Source: Coriobacteriia bacterium
GTDB taxonomy: Bacteria; Actinomycetota; Coriobacteriia; Anaerosomatales; SLCP01
DNA: 8,632 nt
Direction: 5' to 3'
Assembly: GCA_007125735.1 (NCBI GenBank)
Contig: SLCP01000216.1
Span: forward strand, 1-8,632
The notes beneath the pieces are model-generated. The model did no database searches. It worked only from the letters and a program-made list of their open reading frames with translations, and was not told the DNA's origin. Both the position numbers and the translations under genes were made by a program. Positions 1-5,885 of the stretch are shown here, in pieces; within the stretch, counting starts at the first letter, position 1; every line of letters starts with the position of its first letter.

Positions 1-403
1 ACACGAGGTCAGATCCGAGATGGTTCGGACTCGTTTCGCACGAGACCTCTTGGATCGAGAAGAGTTCGCGTGCGAGGTCGATCGTCGCACTCAGCTCGTC
101 GAGCAAGACCGTAGGCGTGCCGCCGCCTATGTAGAGCGACGGGAAGTCGTAGCCCAGTTCGGCCACCATCCGCATCTCGCGTCTCAGGTCGCCGAAGTAC
201 TCCCGGGCACGGTCCTCCCGGTAGAGGAAGCGGTTGAACGAGCAGTAGAGGCAGAGGCGTTCGCAGAACGGGACGTGCGCGTAGAGGACGTACTGCCTGT
301 CTGCCGAGGGAGCCGGAAGGTGCGTCATCTCCGTTGGCGACTGCTCGAGGTAGCGGGAGTTGAGGATTCGAAGAGCAGCCGTGATGACGCGTTCTGAGAA
401 CAC
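1..403 (-). CDS. HemN-like radical SAM protein (coproporphyrinogen III oxidase family), 3' part cut off
   Basis: The first 134 residues of a radical SAM enzyme are visible; the rest lies beyond position 1. The iron-sulfur motif CxxxCxxC (Cys47, Cys51, Cys54, in HVPFCERLCLYCSF) would bind the [4Fe-4S] cluster that cleaves S-adenosylmethionine. It is followed by YIGGGTPT at about 91-98 and by ETSPNHL at about 123-129, both typical of the HemN/HemW/HutW group. The start chosen is GTG at 403-401, with a GAGG ribosome site 7 bases upstream. The roughly 35 residues before the motif resemble the short N-terminal helix of HemN-like proteins. Family members act in anaerobic heme synthesis, heme insertion or heme degradation; the visible part cannot separate these. 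It lies in the same direction as the hydrogenase operon but beyond a terminator, so it is probably transcribed separately. Confidence 0.85.
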   Translation of the reverse strand, partial: MFSERVITAALRILNSRYLEQSPTEMTHLPAPSADRQYVLYAHVPFCERLCLYCSFNRFLYREDRAREYFGDLRREMRMVAELGYDFPSLYIGGGTPTVLLDELSATIDLARELFSIQEVSCETSPNHLGSDLV

Positions 404-464
404 CGTTCGACCTCGCTTTCGTGTACCGCTGTGAGGGAAGGACGCTTACCCTCGGGGAGAAGAG

Positions 465-493
465 CGAGACCCCGGGACACGCCCGGGGTCTCG
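465..493 (-). terminator. Hairpin terminator downstream of the hydrogenase operon
   Basis: A perfect 12-bp GC-rich stem (465-476 pairs with 482-493) encloses a 5-base loop. It lies 33 bases after the cytochrome b stop codon. On the minus strand it is followed by a pyrimidine-rich tract (CTCTTCTCCCC) and not a clean T run, so termination may be imperfect. No other strong stem is present in the gap between the cytochrome b gene and the HemN-like gene. Confidence 0.7.
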
Positions 494-526
494 TGACGTT
501 CATCTATCTTAACGCAAATCGTGCAC

Positions 527-1204
527 TTAGTGGCCCTTTCCTCCGATGACCTTGCCCTCGGCGTCGAACTGAAGGCCTTCCGTCTCCTGCCACTTGAAGA
601 TCAGCTTGGACGGATCGGTACCTTCGATGTTCGCCAGGTAGACGTGGATCGCCGTGAACACGATGAATCCCCACATGATGTAGTAGTGGATGATCCTCAT
701 GTGCATGGGGCCGCCTACCGCATCGGTGCCGGCGATGAAGAAGCCCCAGTCCATCGTCGGCCCCCAGATGGCGAAGCCGGTATAGGCTGCCGCCAGCGTG
801 AGGGGCACGGTGAACAGATACGCGAGCTTCTGCAAGACGCCGTACTTGGCTCCGATCGGATGCTCCTTCTTCAGGAACAGGTAGTACTTGAGCCACGGCC
901 ACATCTGGCCACGGTTGAGCTTCTGCGGCAGCCAGTTCTTGATGTCCGTATCGACCTCACGCGAACCGAGCCTCGTCGCCGACTTGACGGTGAAGGCTCC
1001 GATGATGCGTACCGCGAGGTTGATGAGTAGCACGAACATGAAGAAGAAGTGCATGCCGCGCGCGACGCTCATGAGTCCCGGGAGGAACGGGTAGTGGATG
1101 TAGAAGCCCGAGATCGTGAGCGCCACGATCGATACGAGGTTGATCCAGTGCGTCATCACGAAGATGAACGGATGGGCCTCACGGTAGTGAGCTGGATGCG
1201 CCAT
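527..1204 (-). CDS. hyaC: [NiFeSe] hydrogenase b-type cytochrome subunit (HyaC/HydC family)
   Basis: A 225-residue integral membrane cytochrome b that accepts electrons from the hydrogenase small subunit and passes them to the quinone pool. Four hydrophobic segments are visible at about residues 13-37, 48-70, 126-148 and 170-192. Candidate heme-ligand histidines are His19 (in THW), His52, His168 or His173, and His187, matching the two-heme pattern of the Ni/Fe-hydrogenase cytochrome b family. The loop between segments 2 and 3 is hydrophilic and the C-terminus is polar. The ATG at 1204 abuts the TAG stop of the large subunit with no gap, and its ribosome site (GGGGGTGAGG) lies inside the large-subunit coding end. 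Gene order small-large-cytochrome is that of hyaABC/hydABC. The symbol is given at family level. Confidence 0.93.
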   Translation of the reverse strand: MAHPAHYREAHPFIFVMTHWINLVSIVALTISGFYIHYPFLPGLMSVARGMHFFFMFVLLINLAVRIIGAFTVKSATRLGSREVDTDIKNWLPQKLNRGQMWPWLKYYLFLKKEHPIGAKYGVLQKLAYLFTVPLTLAAAYTGFAIWGPTMDWGFFIAGTDAVGGPMHMRIIHYYIMWGFIVFTAIHVYLANIEGTDPSKLIFKWQETEGLQFDAEGKVIGGKGH

Positions 1205-2851
1205 CTACCTCACCCCCATCGGCTTCGTGTAGACAGTTGCTTCCTTGCCGGTTTTCGGTTCAAACACGTGAACCGCGCACCCTACTCAAGGATCGAAGCT
1301 GCGCGCGACCCGGCAGGCCTCCAGCGGACGCTCGGGATCGATGATCGGAGTGCCGATGAGGGCCTCTTCCATGGGGCCACGGACGCCGTCATCGTCACGC
1401 GAGGAACAGTCCCACGTCGACGGTGTGACGACCTGGTACCGGGCGATCTTGCCGCCCTCGACAGTGATGTGGTGACCGAGGGCTCCGCGAGGGGCCTCCC
1501 ACATGCCGTTGCCCTGGCCCGCATCGACGCTGTGCGGCTGGAAGTAGTTCGAATCGCCTCCGGCGACGGCGGCGATGAGCTCGTTGGTCCACTCGAGCGA
1601 CCAGTCTGACACGATCTTAGCCTCGAGGTTGCGAGCTGCGACACGGCCGAGCAGCGAGACCAGGATCTCGGGTCGCCCTGCGGCACCGAGGGCCGCAAGA
1701 GCGCCGTCGACGAGCTCCTGGACAGGCTGGACGCCACGAAGGTACGCGACGAGCATGCGCGACAGGGGACCGGCCTCCATGGGCGCGCCGTCGTAACGAG
1801 GCGCCTTGGTCCAGGAGTAGCGGTCATCCGTGTCGTAATCGGTCCACTCGGCGTCAGCTTCGCCTACCGAGGGATTGAGTCCTGACGGCGAGCTGTACCA
1901 GGCACGGCCGACATCCTCGGTCACGTTCGCAGGGTCTGCGTCCGCGACGGTCAGGCCCTCGGCGACCTTTATCACGCCGGAGGGCATGTAGCGGTTGACC
2001 CCCTCGAACGACTCGTCGTTGAACACGCCCCACGACAGGAAGTTGCCGTGACCGCCGCCGTACTCGAATGCGCCGGCGTAGAACGGCGCGATCGCGAGAG
2101 TGTCGGGGATCATGGTGTTCGTGATCCACTCGTTGAGCTCGAGGAAGCGGAACAGGATGTCGTCGAGCTTCTGCTCGGTTGGAATGAACGTCGTACCGCC
2201 AGGCAGCGAGGTCATGAAGTGCGGGAACTTGCCGCCCATGATCGCGACGATCTCGTTGGCACGGGCCTGCATCTCGAGTGCCTCGAGGTAGTGCGCTACT
2301 CCGATGAGGTGGAGCTCGGCAGGCATGTCTTCAGCGTACGCGGGGTGGCCGAACCATCCGTTGGTGAAGATGGAGAGCTGGCCGCCGTCGACGAAGGCCT
2401 GGAGGCGGTTGGCGACCGCACCGAAGTCCGAGACGCCGGTGCCTGCAGCCTGTGCGAGCGCGTACGTGTCGGCGATGTCGGCCGAGAGGGCCTTGACCGG
2501 GTCGACGTAGTCGAGCGCCGCGAGCGTGTAGAACCACAGTATGTGACTGTGGATGTACTGGGCCGCCTCGATGAGGTTGCGTACGATCCGCGCGTTGTTC
2601 GGGATCGTGATACCGAGCGCGTCCTCGGTCGCCATCGTTGATGCGTGTCCGTGCGAGATCGGGCACACGCCGCAGATGCGCTGCGAGACGTAGAAGGCAT
2701 CGGAAGGACGGCGGTCCAGCAGGATCTTCTCCATGCCTCGATACAGGCTGCCGGAGACCCAGGCGTCGGTAACGACGCCGTCTTCGACCTCGACTTCGAA
2801 CCGAAGGTGACCTTCGATGCGAGTCAAGGGGTCGATCACTCTGCGAGCCAC
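1205..2851 (-). CDS. hyaB: [NiFeSe] hydrogenase large subunit, selenocysteine-containing (TGA read through)
   Basis: Catalytic subunit of a group 1 uptake hydrogenase; predicted 548 residues with Sec at 522. N-terminal motifs are RIEGH (11-15) and RICGVCPISH (58-67), giving the nickel ligands Cys60 and Cys63. Near the C-terminus, EAPRG (Arg455) and VTPSTWD (474-480) line the active site. A plain reading stops at TGA (1288-1286) right after RSFDP. Continuing in frame gives U-VGCAVH, so residues 520-528 read DPUVGCAVH, the DPCxxCxxH motif with Sec for the first Cys. Twenty further residues after His528 are the usual peptide removed by a maturation protease. The start is GTG at 2851, sharing one base with the small-subunit TAG; a GGGAGG site precedes it. 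What is seen: motif, frame and stop. What is known: [NiFeSe] enzymes of Desulfovibrio carry Sec here. What is inferred: UGA decoding in this host. Confidence 0.93.
1256..1275 (-). promoter_or_regulatory. Candidate bacterial SECIS element in the large-subunit mRNA
   Basis: On the minus strand the sequence just after the TGA folds as CGGTTCA, loop CGTGTT, TGAACCG: a perfect 7-bp stem with a 6-base loop. Counting the T of TGA as 1, the stem runs from 14 to 33 and the loop from 21 to 26. There are 17 bases between the TGA and the loop, and a G is the second loop base; both fit the bacterial SECIS consensus as I know it (G in the first two loop bases, 16-37 bases from UGA). The loop also falls at the same offset as in the E. 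coli fdhF element. The fdhF bulged U17 has no unpaired equivalent: T17 here is paired. The hairpin is also coding (roughly AVHVFEP). Confidence 0.8.
1286..1288 (-). other. In-frame TGA predicted to encode selenocysteine (Sec522)
   Basis: The TGA falls exactly at the codon for the first cysteine of the nickel-binding DPCxxCxxH motif. The frame stays open for 26 codons beyond it, completes the motif and ends at TAG against the next gene. Sec at this position is the terminal nickel ligand in known [NiFeSe] hydrogenases. Confidence 0.92.
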
Positions 2852-4020
2852 TATTCACCGCCTCCCTTCTTCATCCGCTTGCGGTCACGTTCTTTCATCT
2901 CCTCGTAGGGTGCGCCGCCGCTCGTGCGGCCAGTGGCCTTCATGCCGATACCGTGGACGGCGAGGCCGGCAGCGGCGACGCCCGCAACCACGCCAGCGAT
3001 CGTGCTCGGCTGGGTGTTGCCGATGTTGGGTAGCGGAAGGTCACGATGCCGGTTGAGGAACGGTGCGCCCACATCGACCCAGTCCAGACTTCCGCAGCCG
3101 ATACACGGAGCACCGGACTCGACACACCAGCTGACCTTGCGGTTCCAGCGGACGATCGGGCAGTTCGTGTACGTCTGGGGACCCTTGCAGCCGACCTTGT
3201 AGAGACAGTAGCCCTTCGCCTCTTCCTCGGTACCGAACTCGGTCACGAAGTTGCCGTTCTCGAAGTGGCCACGGCGGGGGCAGTTGTCATGGATGGTCTG
3301 ACTGAAGATGTACTTGGGCCGGTTGAACCGGTCGAGCTTGTCGAGGATCGCGCCGGTCTCGAGAGATCCGAGAAGCAGCACGTCGACAATGACCGCAACG
3401 ACCCAGTCTGGGTTCATCGGGCAGGTCGGAAGGTTGATGACCGGGGTGTCGATGCCCTTCTCTTCCAGGTAAGCCTGAACGCCGGTCGCATCGGCCGGGT
3501 TCGGATTGGCCATGACGAATCCGCCATCGACCGCACACGAGCCGACCGCCACGATAGCAGCAGCGCCCGGTGCGGCGTGCTCGAGCTCGTAGAGGCCGGT
3601 CATGCCACCGACACGAAGAGCGTTGCCCTCGAACCCCTTCATGACTGCGCCCTCATAGATGAGGATGTACTCGCCCTCTCTCTCGAAGACCGCCTCTGCC
3701 GCGGCGAGGGCGTCTTCTCCCTGCGCCATGGAAAGCGTGTCCGCGAATTCGAGCGAGAGGATGTCGAGGACGACGGTGGCGATGTCGGGCGTGCCGAGCT
3801 GAGCCATCGATTCCGTGCATCCCGTGCATGCGCCACCGTGCAGCCATACGGCTGGTTGGAGCCGTGCTGCCTGATTCACCGCACGCGCGATCTCAGGTAC
3901 GAAGGACTGTGAGAGTCCAAGTAGCGCGGCTATCGAGCCGCAGTACTTGAGGAAATCCCGACGCGACACGCCTCTCGCAGCGAGAAGATCGTAGATCGCG
4001 TCGTGGTCCTCATGTGCCAT
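2851..4020 (-). CDS. hyaA: [NiFeSe] hydrogenase small subunit, Tat-exported and membrane-anchored
   Basis: Electron-transfer subunit of 389 residues carrying three iron-sulfur clusters. The twin-arginine signal SRRDFLK is at 19-25, followed by a hydrophobic stretch to about 37, so the folded heterodimer is exported. Proximal cluster ligands are Cys65, Cys68, Cys162 and Cys200. Distal ligands are His244, Cys247, Cys272 and Cys278. Medial-cluster ligands are Cys287, Cys299, Cys306 and Cys309; Cys299 (in SWCVESGAPCIGC) replaces the proline of standard enzymes, so a [4Fe-4S] and not a [3Fe-4S] medial cluster is predicted. A hydrophobic helix at about 340-358 followed by a basic tail anchors the protein and would contact cytochrome b. 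The ATG at 4020 is preferred because AGGAGG (4034-4029) sits 8 bases upstream. An in-frame GTG at 4029 would overlap that site and is unlikely. Confidence 0.95.
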   Translation of the reverse strand: MAHEDHDAIYDLLAARGVSRRDFLKYCGSIAALLGLSQSFVPEIARAVNQAARLQPAVWLHGGACTGCTESMAQLGTPDIATVVLDILSLEFADTLSMAQGEDALAAAEAVFEREGEYILIYEGAVMKGFEGNALRVGGMTGLYELEHAAPGAAAIVAVGSCAVDGGFVMANPNPADATGVQAYLEEKGIDTPVINLPTCPMNPDWVVAVIVDVLLLGSLETGAILDKLDRFNRPKYIFSQTIHDNCPRRGHFENGNFVTEFGTEEEAKGYCLYKVGCKGPQTYTNCPIVRWNRKVSWCVESGAPCIGCGSLDWVDVGAPFLNRHRDLPLPNIGNTQPSTIAGVVAGVAAAGLAVHGIGMKATGRTSGGAPYEEMKERDRKRMKKGGGE

Positions 4021-4111
4021 GCCATACACCTCCTCTTACCGGTAGGGACGTCCCTCTGCGGTGCGAGGCGATCGATCGACACAGAGTCGGACGACCACCC
4101 CTACAGCGACT

Positions 4112-4148
4112 GGCAGCACCCCCTTTCGCCAGACGGCGTAGTGCCGCC
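4112..4148 (-). other. Nested hairpin in the presumed hydrogenase leader
   Basis: On the minus strand GGCGGCAC (4148-4141) pairs with GTGCTGCC (4119-4112): 8 pairs, one of them G-U. Inside is a second stem CGCC/GGCG (4138-4135 with 4130-4127) with a 4-base loop, and an unpaired AAAGGGG strand. It ends about 90 bases upstream of the small-subunit start. If transcription starts upstream of it, it would be part of the 5' leader. I do not recognise it as a known RNA class, and GC-rich DNA forms such stems by chance. Confidence 0.3.
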
Positions 4149-4239
4149 TGCCTCCACCGTCGCCGGATGAGTACACCCGGGTCGCGCATCGTCGAGTACG
4201 GCCGGTTCGCGGCCGGGGAACGTCAAGGAGGAGGACAAG

Positions 4240-4359
4240 GTGGGGATGGGGGCGGAGAGGCGACACGTGTGGCAGAAGTTCATACCGTTGGTACGGGCAG
4301 TGATGCGCACCAGTGCCTCCACCTTCCCCGTTACAGGCTCACGCCCCCGGAATGGGTAA
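4240..4359 (+). CDS. Possible 39-residue small protein
   Basis: A short ORF begins at GTG 4240 (or ATG 4246) and ends at TAA 4357-4359. A strong ribosome site, AAGGAGGAGG at 4225-4234, lies 5 bases before the GTG. Third positions are about three-quarters G or C, a little below the neighbouring genes. The product is basic (several Arg and Lys) with a short hydrophobic patch (FIPLVRAVM) and resembles nothing I recognise. It may be a leader peptide, a small protein or chance. The ribosome site is the only substantial support. Confidence 0.25.
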   Translation: MGMGAERRHVWQKFIPLVRAVMRTSASTFPVTGSRPRNG

Positions 4360-4496
4360 TGATAGCGTGACGTTCCAACCTGCTTGGCACCCTGCGATCG
4401 ACCGGTATACACGGGCGCTCTGTGAGTATTCTAAGCCTATTGCGCCGATGTGTGCCACAAGCGAGATCGTGAAATGCCGAGCGGTCGGAGCAGTCG

Positions 4497-4505
4497 TGCT
4501 AATAT
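4497..4505 (+). promoter_or_regulatory. Candidate extended -10 promoter for the acidic protein-DUF2249 pair
   Basis: TGCTAATAT is a TGn extension followed by a good -10 hexamer (TAATAT, 4500-4505), 40 bases before the ATG at 4545. No good -35 box lies 17 bases upstream, which extended -10 promoters can tolerate. It sits in the AT-richest patch of the intergenic region. Confidence 0.4.
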
Positions 4506-4525
4506 ACGCTAAGAAAGTGGGAGTG

Positions 4526-4540
4526 CCGCAGGAGGTGCGG
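4526..4540 (+). promoter_or_regulatory. Ribosome binding site held in a hairpin loop
   Basis: CCGCA (4526-4530) and TGCGG (4536-4540) can form a perfect 5-bp stem presenting GGAGG (4531-4535) as the loop, 9 bases before the ATG at 4545. The ribosome site itself is strong. Whether the stem affects initiation is unknown. Confidence 0.5.
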
Positions 4541-4544
4541 ATCG

Positions 4545-4760
4545 ATGAGCGAAGACGTACGTACTGAAGGACGCGACGATGGCGATGAGCGCGGTTCGCT
4601 CGGGGATGCCCCGACGACACAGTCACCAGCGGGTGACGGAGACGCGTTCCGCGAGCGGTGCCAGAACGAGCCCGACACGCTCACTCCACGCGAAACCGCC
4701 GATTGCGCGGGCACCGATCTGGCCGAGCTGTACGAGAACGAAGAGGACGGCGGTTCGTAA
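4545..4760 (+). CDS. Small acidic protein of unknown function
   Basis: A 71-residue, highly acidic protein: about 20 Asp/Glu against 6 Arg and no Lys. It has no signal peptide or membrane segment, so it is presumably cytoplasmic. The first 35 residues are low-complexity and probably disordered (rich in D, G, E, P, T). The C-terminal part (about 36-68) holds two cysteines, Cys39 and Cys54, and the stretch TDLAELYENEED, which could form a short helix. The start at ATG 4545 is supported by AGGAGGTG 8-9 bases upstream. It lies 34 bases before the DUF2249 gene in the same direction, so the two are likely co-transcribed. I do not recognise a family and assign no function. Confidence 0.7.
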   Translation: MSEDVRTEGRDDGDERGSLGDAPTTQSPAGDGDAFRERCQNEPDTLTPRETADCAGTDLAELYENEEDGGS

Positions 4761-4794
4761 GGGCTGCCAGGCGCATCTGGCTGACGGAGACGAG

Positions 4795-5067
4795 ATGATT
4801 TCCAGCAAGAACAGCATCGGAAACAAGATCGTGATCGATGTTCGCGGGTGCACGCCCGCCCTGCGGAAGGACCTCGTCGTGGGCGTCGTCGACAAACTGC
4901 TGCAGCTCGATGCGCCAGACAGCCTCGTCGTCATCTGCGATCACGAGCCGGTTGGGCTTGGTTACGGGATCGATCTGAGGAAAGAGACCCGCGGCAAGTT
5001 CGAGTACTTCTACGATCGCCGTATGGACGGTTCGTGGGTCGCCCTCATCAGCCGCAAGGACAGGTAG
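4795..5067 (+). CDS. DUF2249 domain protein
   Basis: A 90-residue protein made of a single DUF2249-like domain. The characteristic opening IVIDVRGCTPALRK is at about 13-26, then CDHEPVGLGYGIDLR at about 48-62, then the aromatic strand GKFEYFYDRRMDGSWVALI at about 67-85. These match the usual DxR...DHxP...W layout of the family. DUF2249 proteins are small TusA-like folds often found near hemerythrin-like or nitrogen-oxide and redox genes; their biochemical role is not firmly known. The ATG at 4795 is chosen because the homologous part begins just after it and a GGAGA site lies close upstream. The frame stays open upstream to an ATG at 4579, but that stretch overlaps the acidic gene and looks non-coding. 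It is convergent with the HAD gene, with 27 bases between the stops and no clear terminator. Confidence 0.85.
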   Translation: MISSKNSIGNKIVIDVRGCTPALRKDLVVGVVDKLLQLDAPDSLVVICDHEPVGLGYGIDLRKETRGKFEYFYDRRMDGSWVALISRKDR

Positions 5068-5094
5068 AGCGCGCAGCGTCCATCCCGCGTGGCG

Positions 5095-5793
5095 TCACTC
5101 GTCCGCGAGGCGGTCGATGAGACGCGCGAGCGAATCCAGGTCTCCTCGGTAGTCAGCGGTCGCCTCATCATCGCTTCCGACGTAGAACGTCTGCATCCCG
5201 ACGTCGGCGGCCGCTAGGTCGAGCACGCGATCGTCGCCGACCATCATGCAGCGTGCCGGATCGACGCCGAGGGCGGTCGCGGTCTGGCGGAAGTATCCCG
5301 GCAGGGGCTTGCACGCCTCCATCGTCTCGTAACTCGTGATCACCTCGAACTCGTCGTGGGCGAACCCTGCCCACGCCATCCGGTGGATGACCGCCGCGCG
5401 GGGGAAGATCGGGTTCGTCGCCACAGCCATCCGCAGCCCTGCGGACCGTGCGGCATCGACGGCGGCACGCGCACCCGGCGCCTCCCCGTAGCCGTCGCCA
5501 AGAAGCGGGAAGCGCTCGGCGTAGAAGCGATCGAATACGTCCCTGTGATCGGCGAGGTCCACTCCAGTGAGGCGCGCGAACTCTTCCTCGAACACCGCCT
5601 GGTTGGTGCGGCCGGCGTGTTCGCGCATCATCGCCCCGGTCGCGGCGTGTACCGCGTGGAGCGCGTCGGACGGGTGTGTCGCCGGGAGCACTTCGGAGAG
5701 CGCCTCAGAAAGCGCCGCGAAGTAGCGCTCGATGAACGACGCGAGGTCGATGTCGAGCAGCGTTCCGTCGAGATCGAAGAGGACTCCTCGCAC
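5095..5793 (-). CDS. HAD-superfamily hydrolase, phosphoglycolate phosphatase-like
   Basis: A cytoplasmic phosphatase-type enzyme of about 232 residues. Motif I is FDLDGTLLD, with the nucleophile Asp7 and acid/base Asp9. A helical C1-type cap follows at about 15-95. Motif II is VATNP (Thr126), motif III is ACKPLPGYF (Lys162), and motif IV is MVGDDRVLD (Asp187, Asp188). All four catalytic motifs are intact, so it should be active; the substrate cannot be read from sequence. The frame is open to 5931, but the preferred start is GTG 5793, which follows GGAGAG closely and leaves the usual few residues before motif I; ATG 5826 is the alternative. Starting further upstream would run into the divergent promoter. 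It is head-to-head with the FAD/Fe-S oxidoreductase. Confidence 0.88.
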   Translation of the reverse strand: MRGVLFDLDGTLLDIDLASFIERYFAALSEALSEVLPATHPSDALHAVHAATGAMMREHAGRTNQAVFEEEFARLTGVDLADHRDVFDRFYAERFPLLGDGYGEAPGARAAVDAARSAGLRMAVATNPIFPRAAVIHRMAWAGFAHDEFEVITSYETMEACKPLPGYFRQTATALGVDPARCMMVGDDRVLDLAAADVGMQTFYVGSDDEATADYRGDLDSLARLIDRLADE

Positions 5794-5846
5794 TGCTCTC
5801 CATCCGGTCGAGGTGGGCGGAAACATCGACGGCACCGGGCCGAAGA

Positions 5847-5852
5847 ATCGTA
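5847..5852 (-). promoter_or_regulatory. Possible extended -10 for the HAD gene
   Basis: On the minus strand TGCTACGAT gives a TGn extension and a fair -10 hexamer (TACGAT), about 50 bases before GTG 5793 and about 20 before ATG 5826. There is no clear -35 at 17 bases. The support is weak, and the call rests partly on the need for a promoter in this divergent gap. Confidence 0.25.
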
Positions 5853-5885
5853 GCACGAGTGCGCGCAGCCAGGCGCGAAGCTGTC

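Larger units (their letters stand above)
4021..4544. other. Divergent intergenic region, 524 bases, between the hydrogenase operon and the small acidic gene
   Basis: This gap separates the leftward hydrogenase operon from the rightward 71-residue gene. It holds the hydrogenase ribosome site at its left end, a nested hairpin that would lie in the hydrogenase leader (4112-4148), a possible 39-residue ORF (4240-4359), a candidate extended -10 promoter (4497-4505) and a hairpin around the acidic gene's ribosome site (4526-4540). The smaller palindrome ACACGTGT is present near 4263-4270. I see no tRNA and no recognisable riboswitch class. I could not identify a convincing -35/-10 pair for the hydrogenase operon. 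Confidence 0.7.

Noticed and set aside
1286..2851. Large subunit as a truncated or pseudogenised hydrogenase ending at the TGA
   Set aside because: The TGA is exactly at the Cys/Sec codon, the frame continues through an intact nickel motif and a normal protease tail to a stop abutting the next gene, and the small subunit and cytochrome are intact.
4021..4029. GTG at 4029 as the small-subunit start
   Set aside because: It overlaps the AGGAGG ribosome site itself. ATG 4020 has that site at a proper 8-base distance.
4112..4145. On the plus strand this stretch resembles the lacZ-alpha segment encoding RLAAHPPFA, including a 14-base identical run
   Set aside because: The similarity stops on both sides, a codon is missing, and no vector or beta-galactosidase sequence surrounds it. 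Probably chance, although a BLAST search would settle it.
4388..4404. sigma-54 promoter beginning TTGGCAC on the plus strand
   Set aside because: The -24-like half matches but no TTGC-type -12 element follows at the right distance.
4430..4470. Hydrogenase promoter on the minus strand (TTGTGG ... TAGAAT)
   Set aside because: The spacer is 21 bases, too long for a normal sigma-70 promoter, and no other signal supports it.
4339..4626. Minus-strand ORFs in the divergent intergenic region
   Set aside because: No ribosome sites, unconvincing composition, and overlap with the start of the acidic gene.
4579..4794. N-terminal extension of the DUF2249 protein from ATG 4579
   Set aside because: The stretch overlaps the acidic gene in another frame, reads as Ser/Arg-rich shadow sequence and has no ribosome site.
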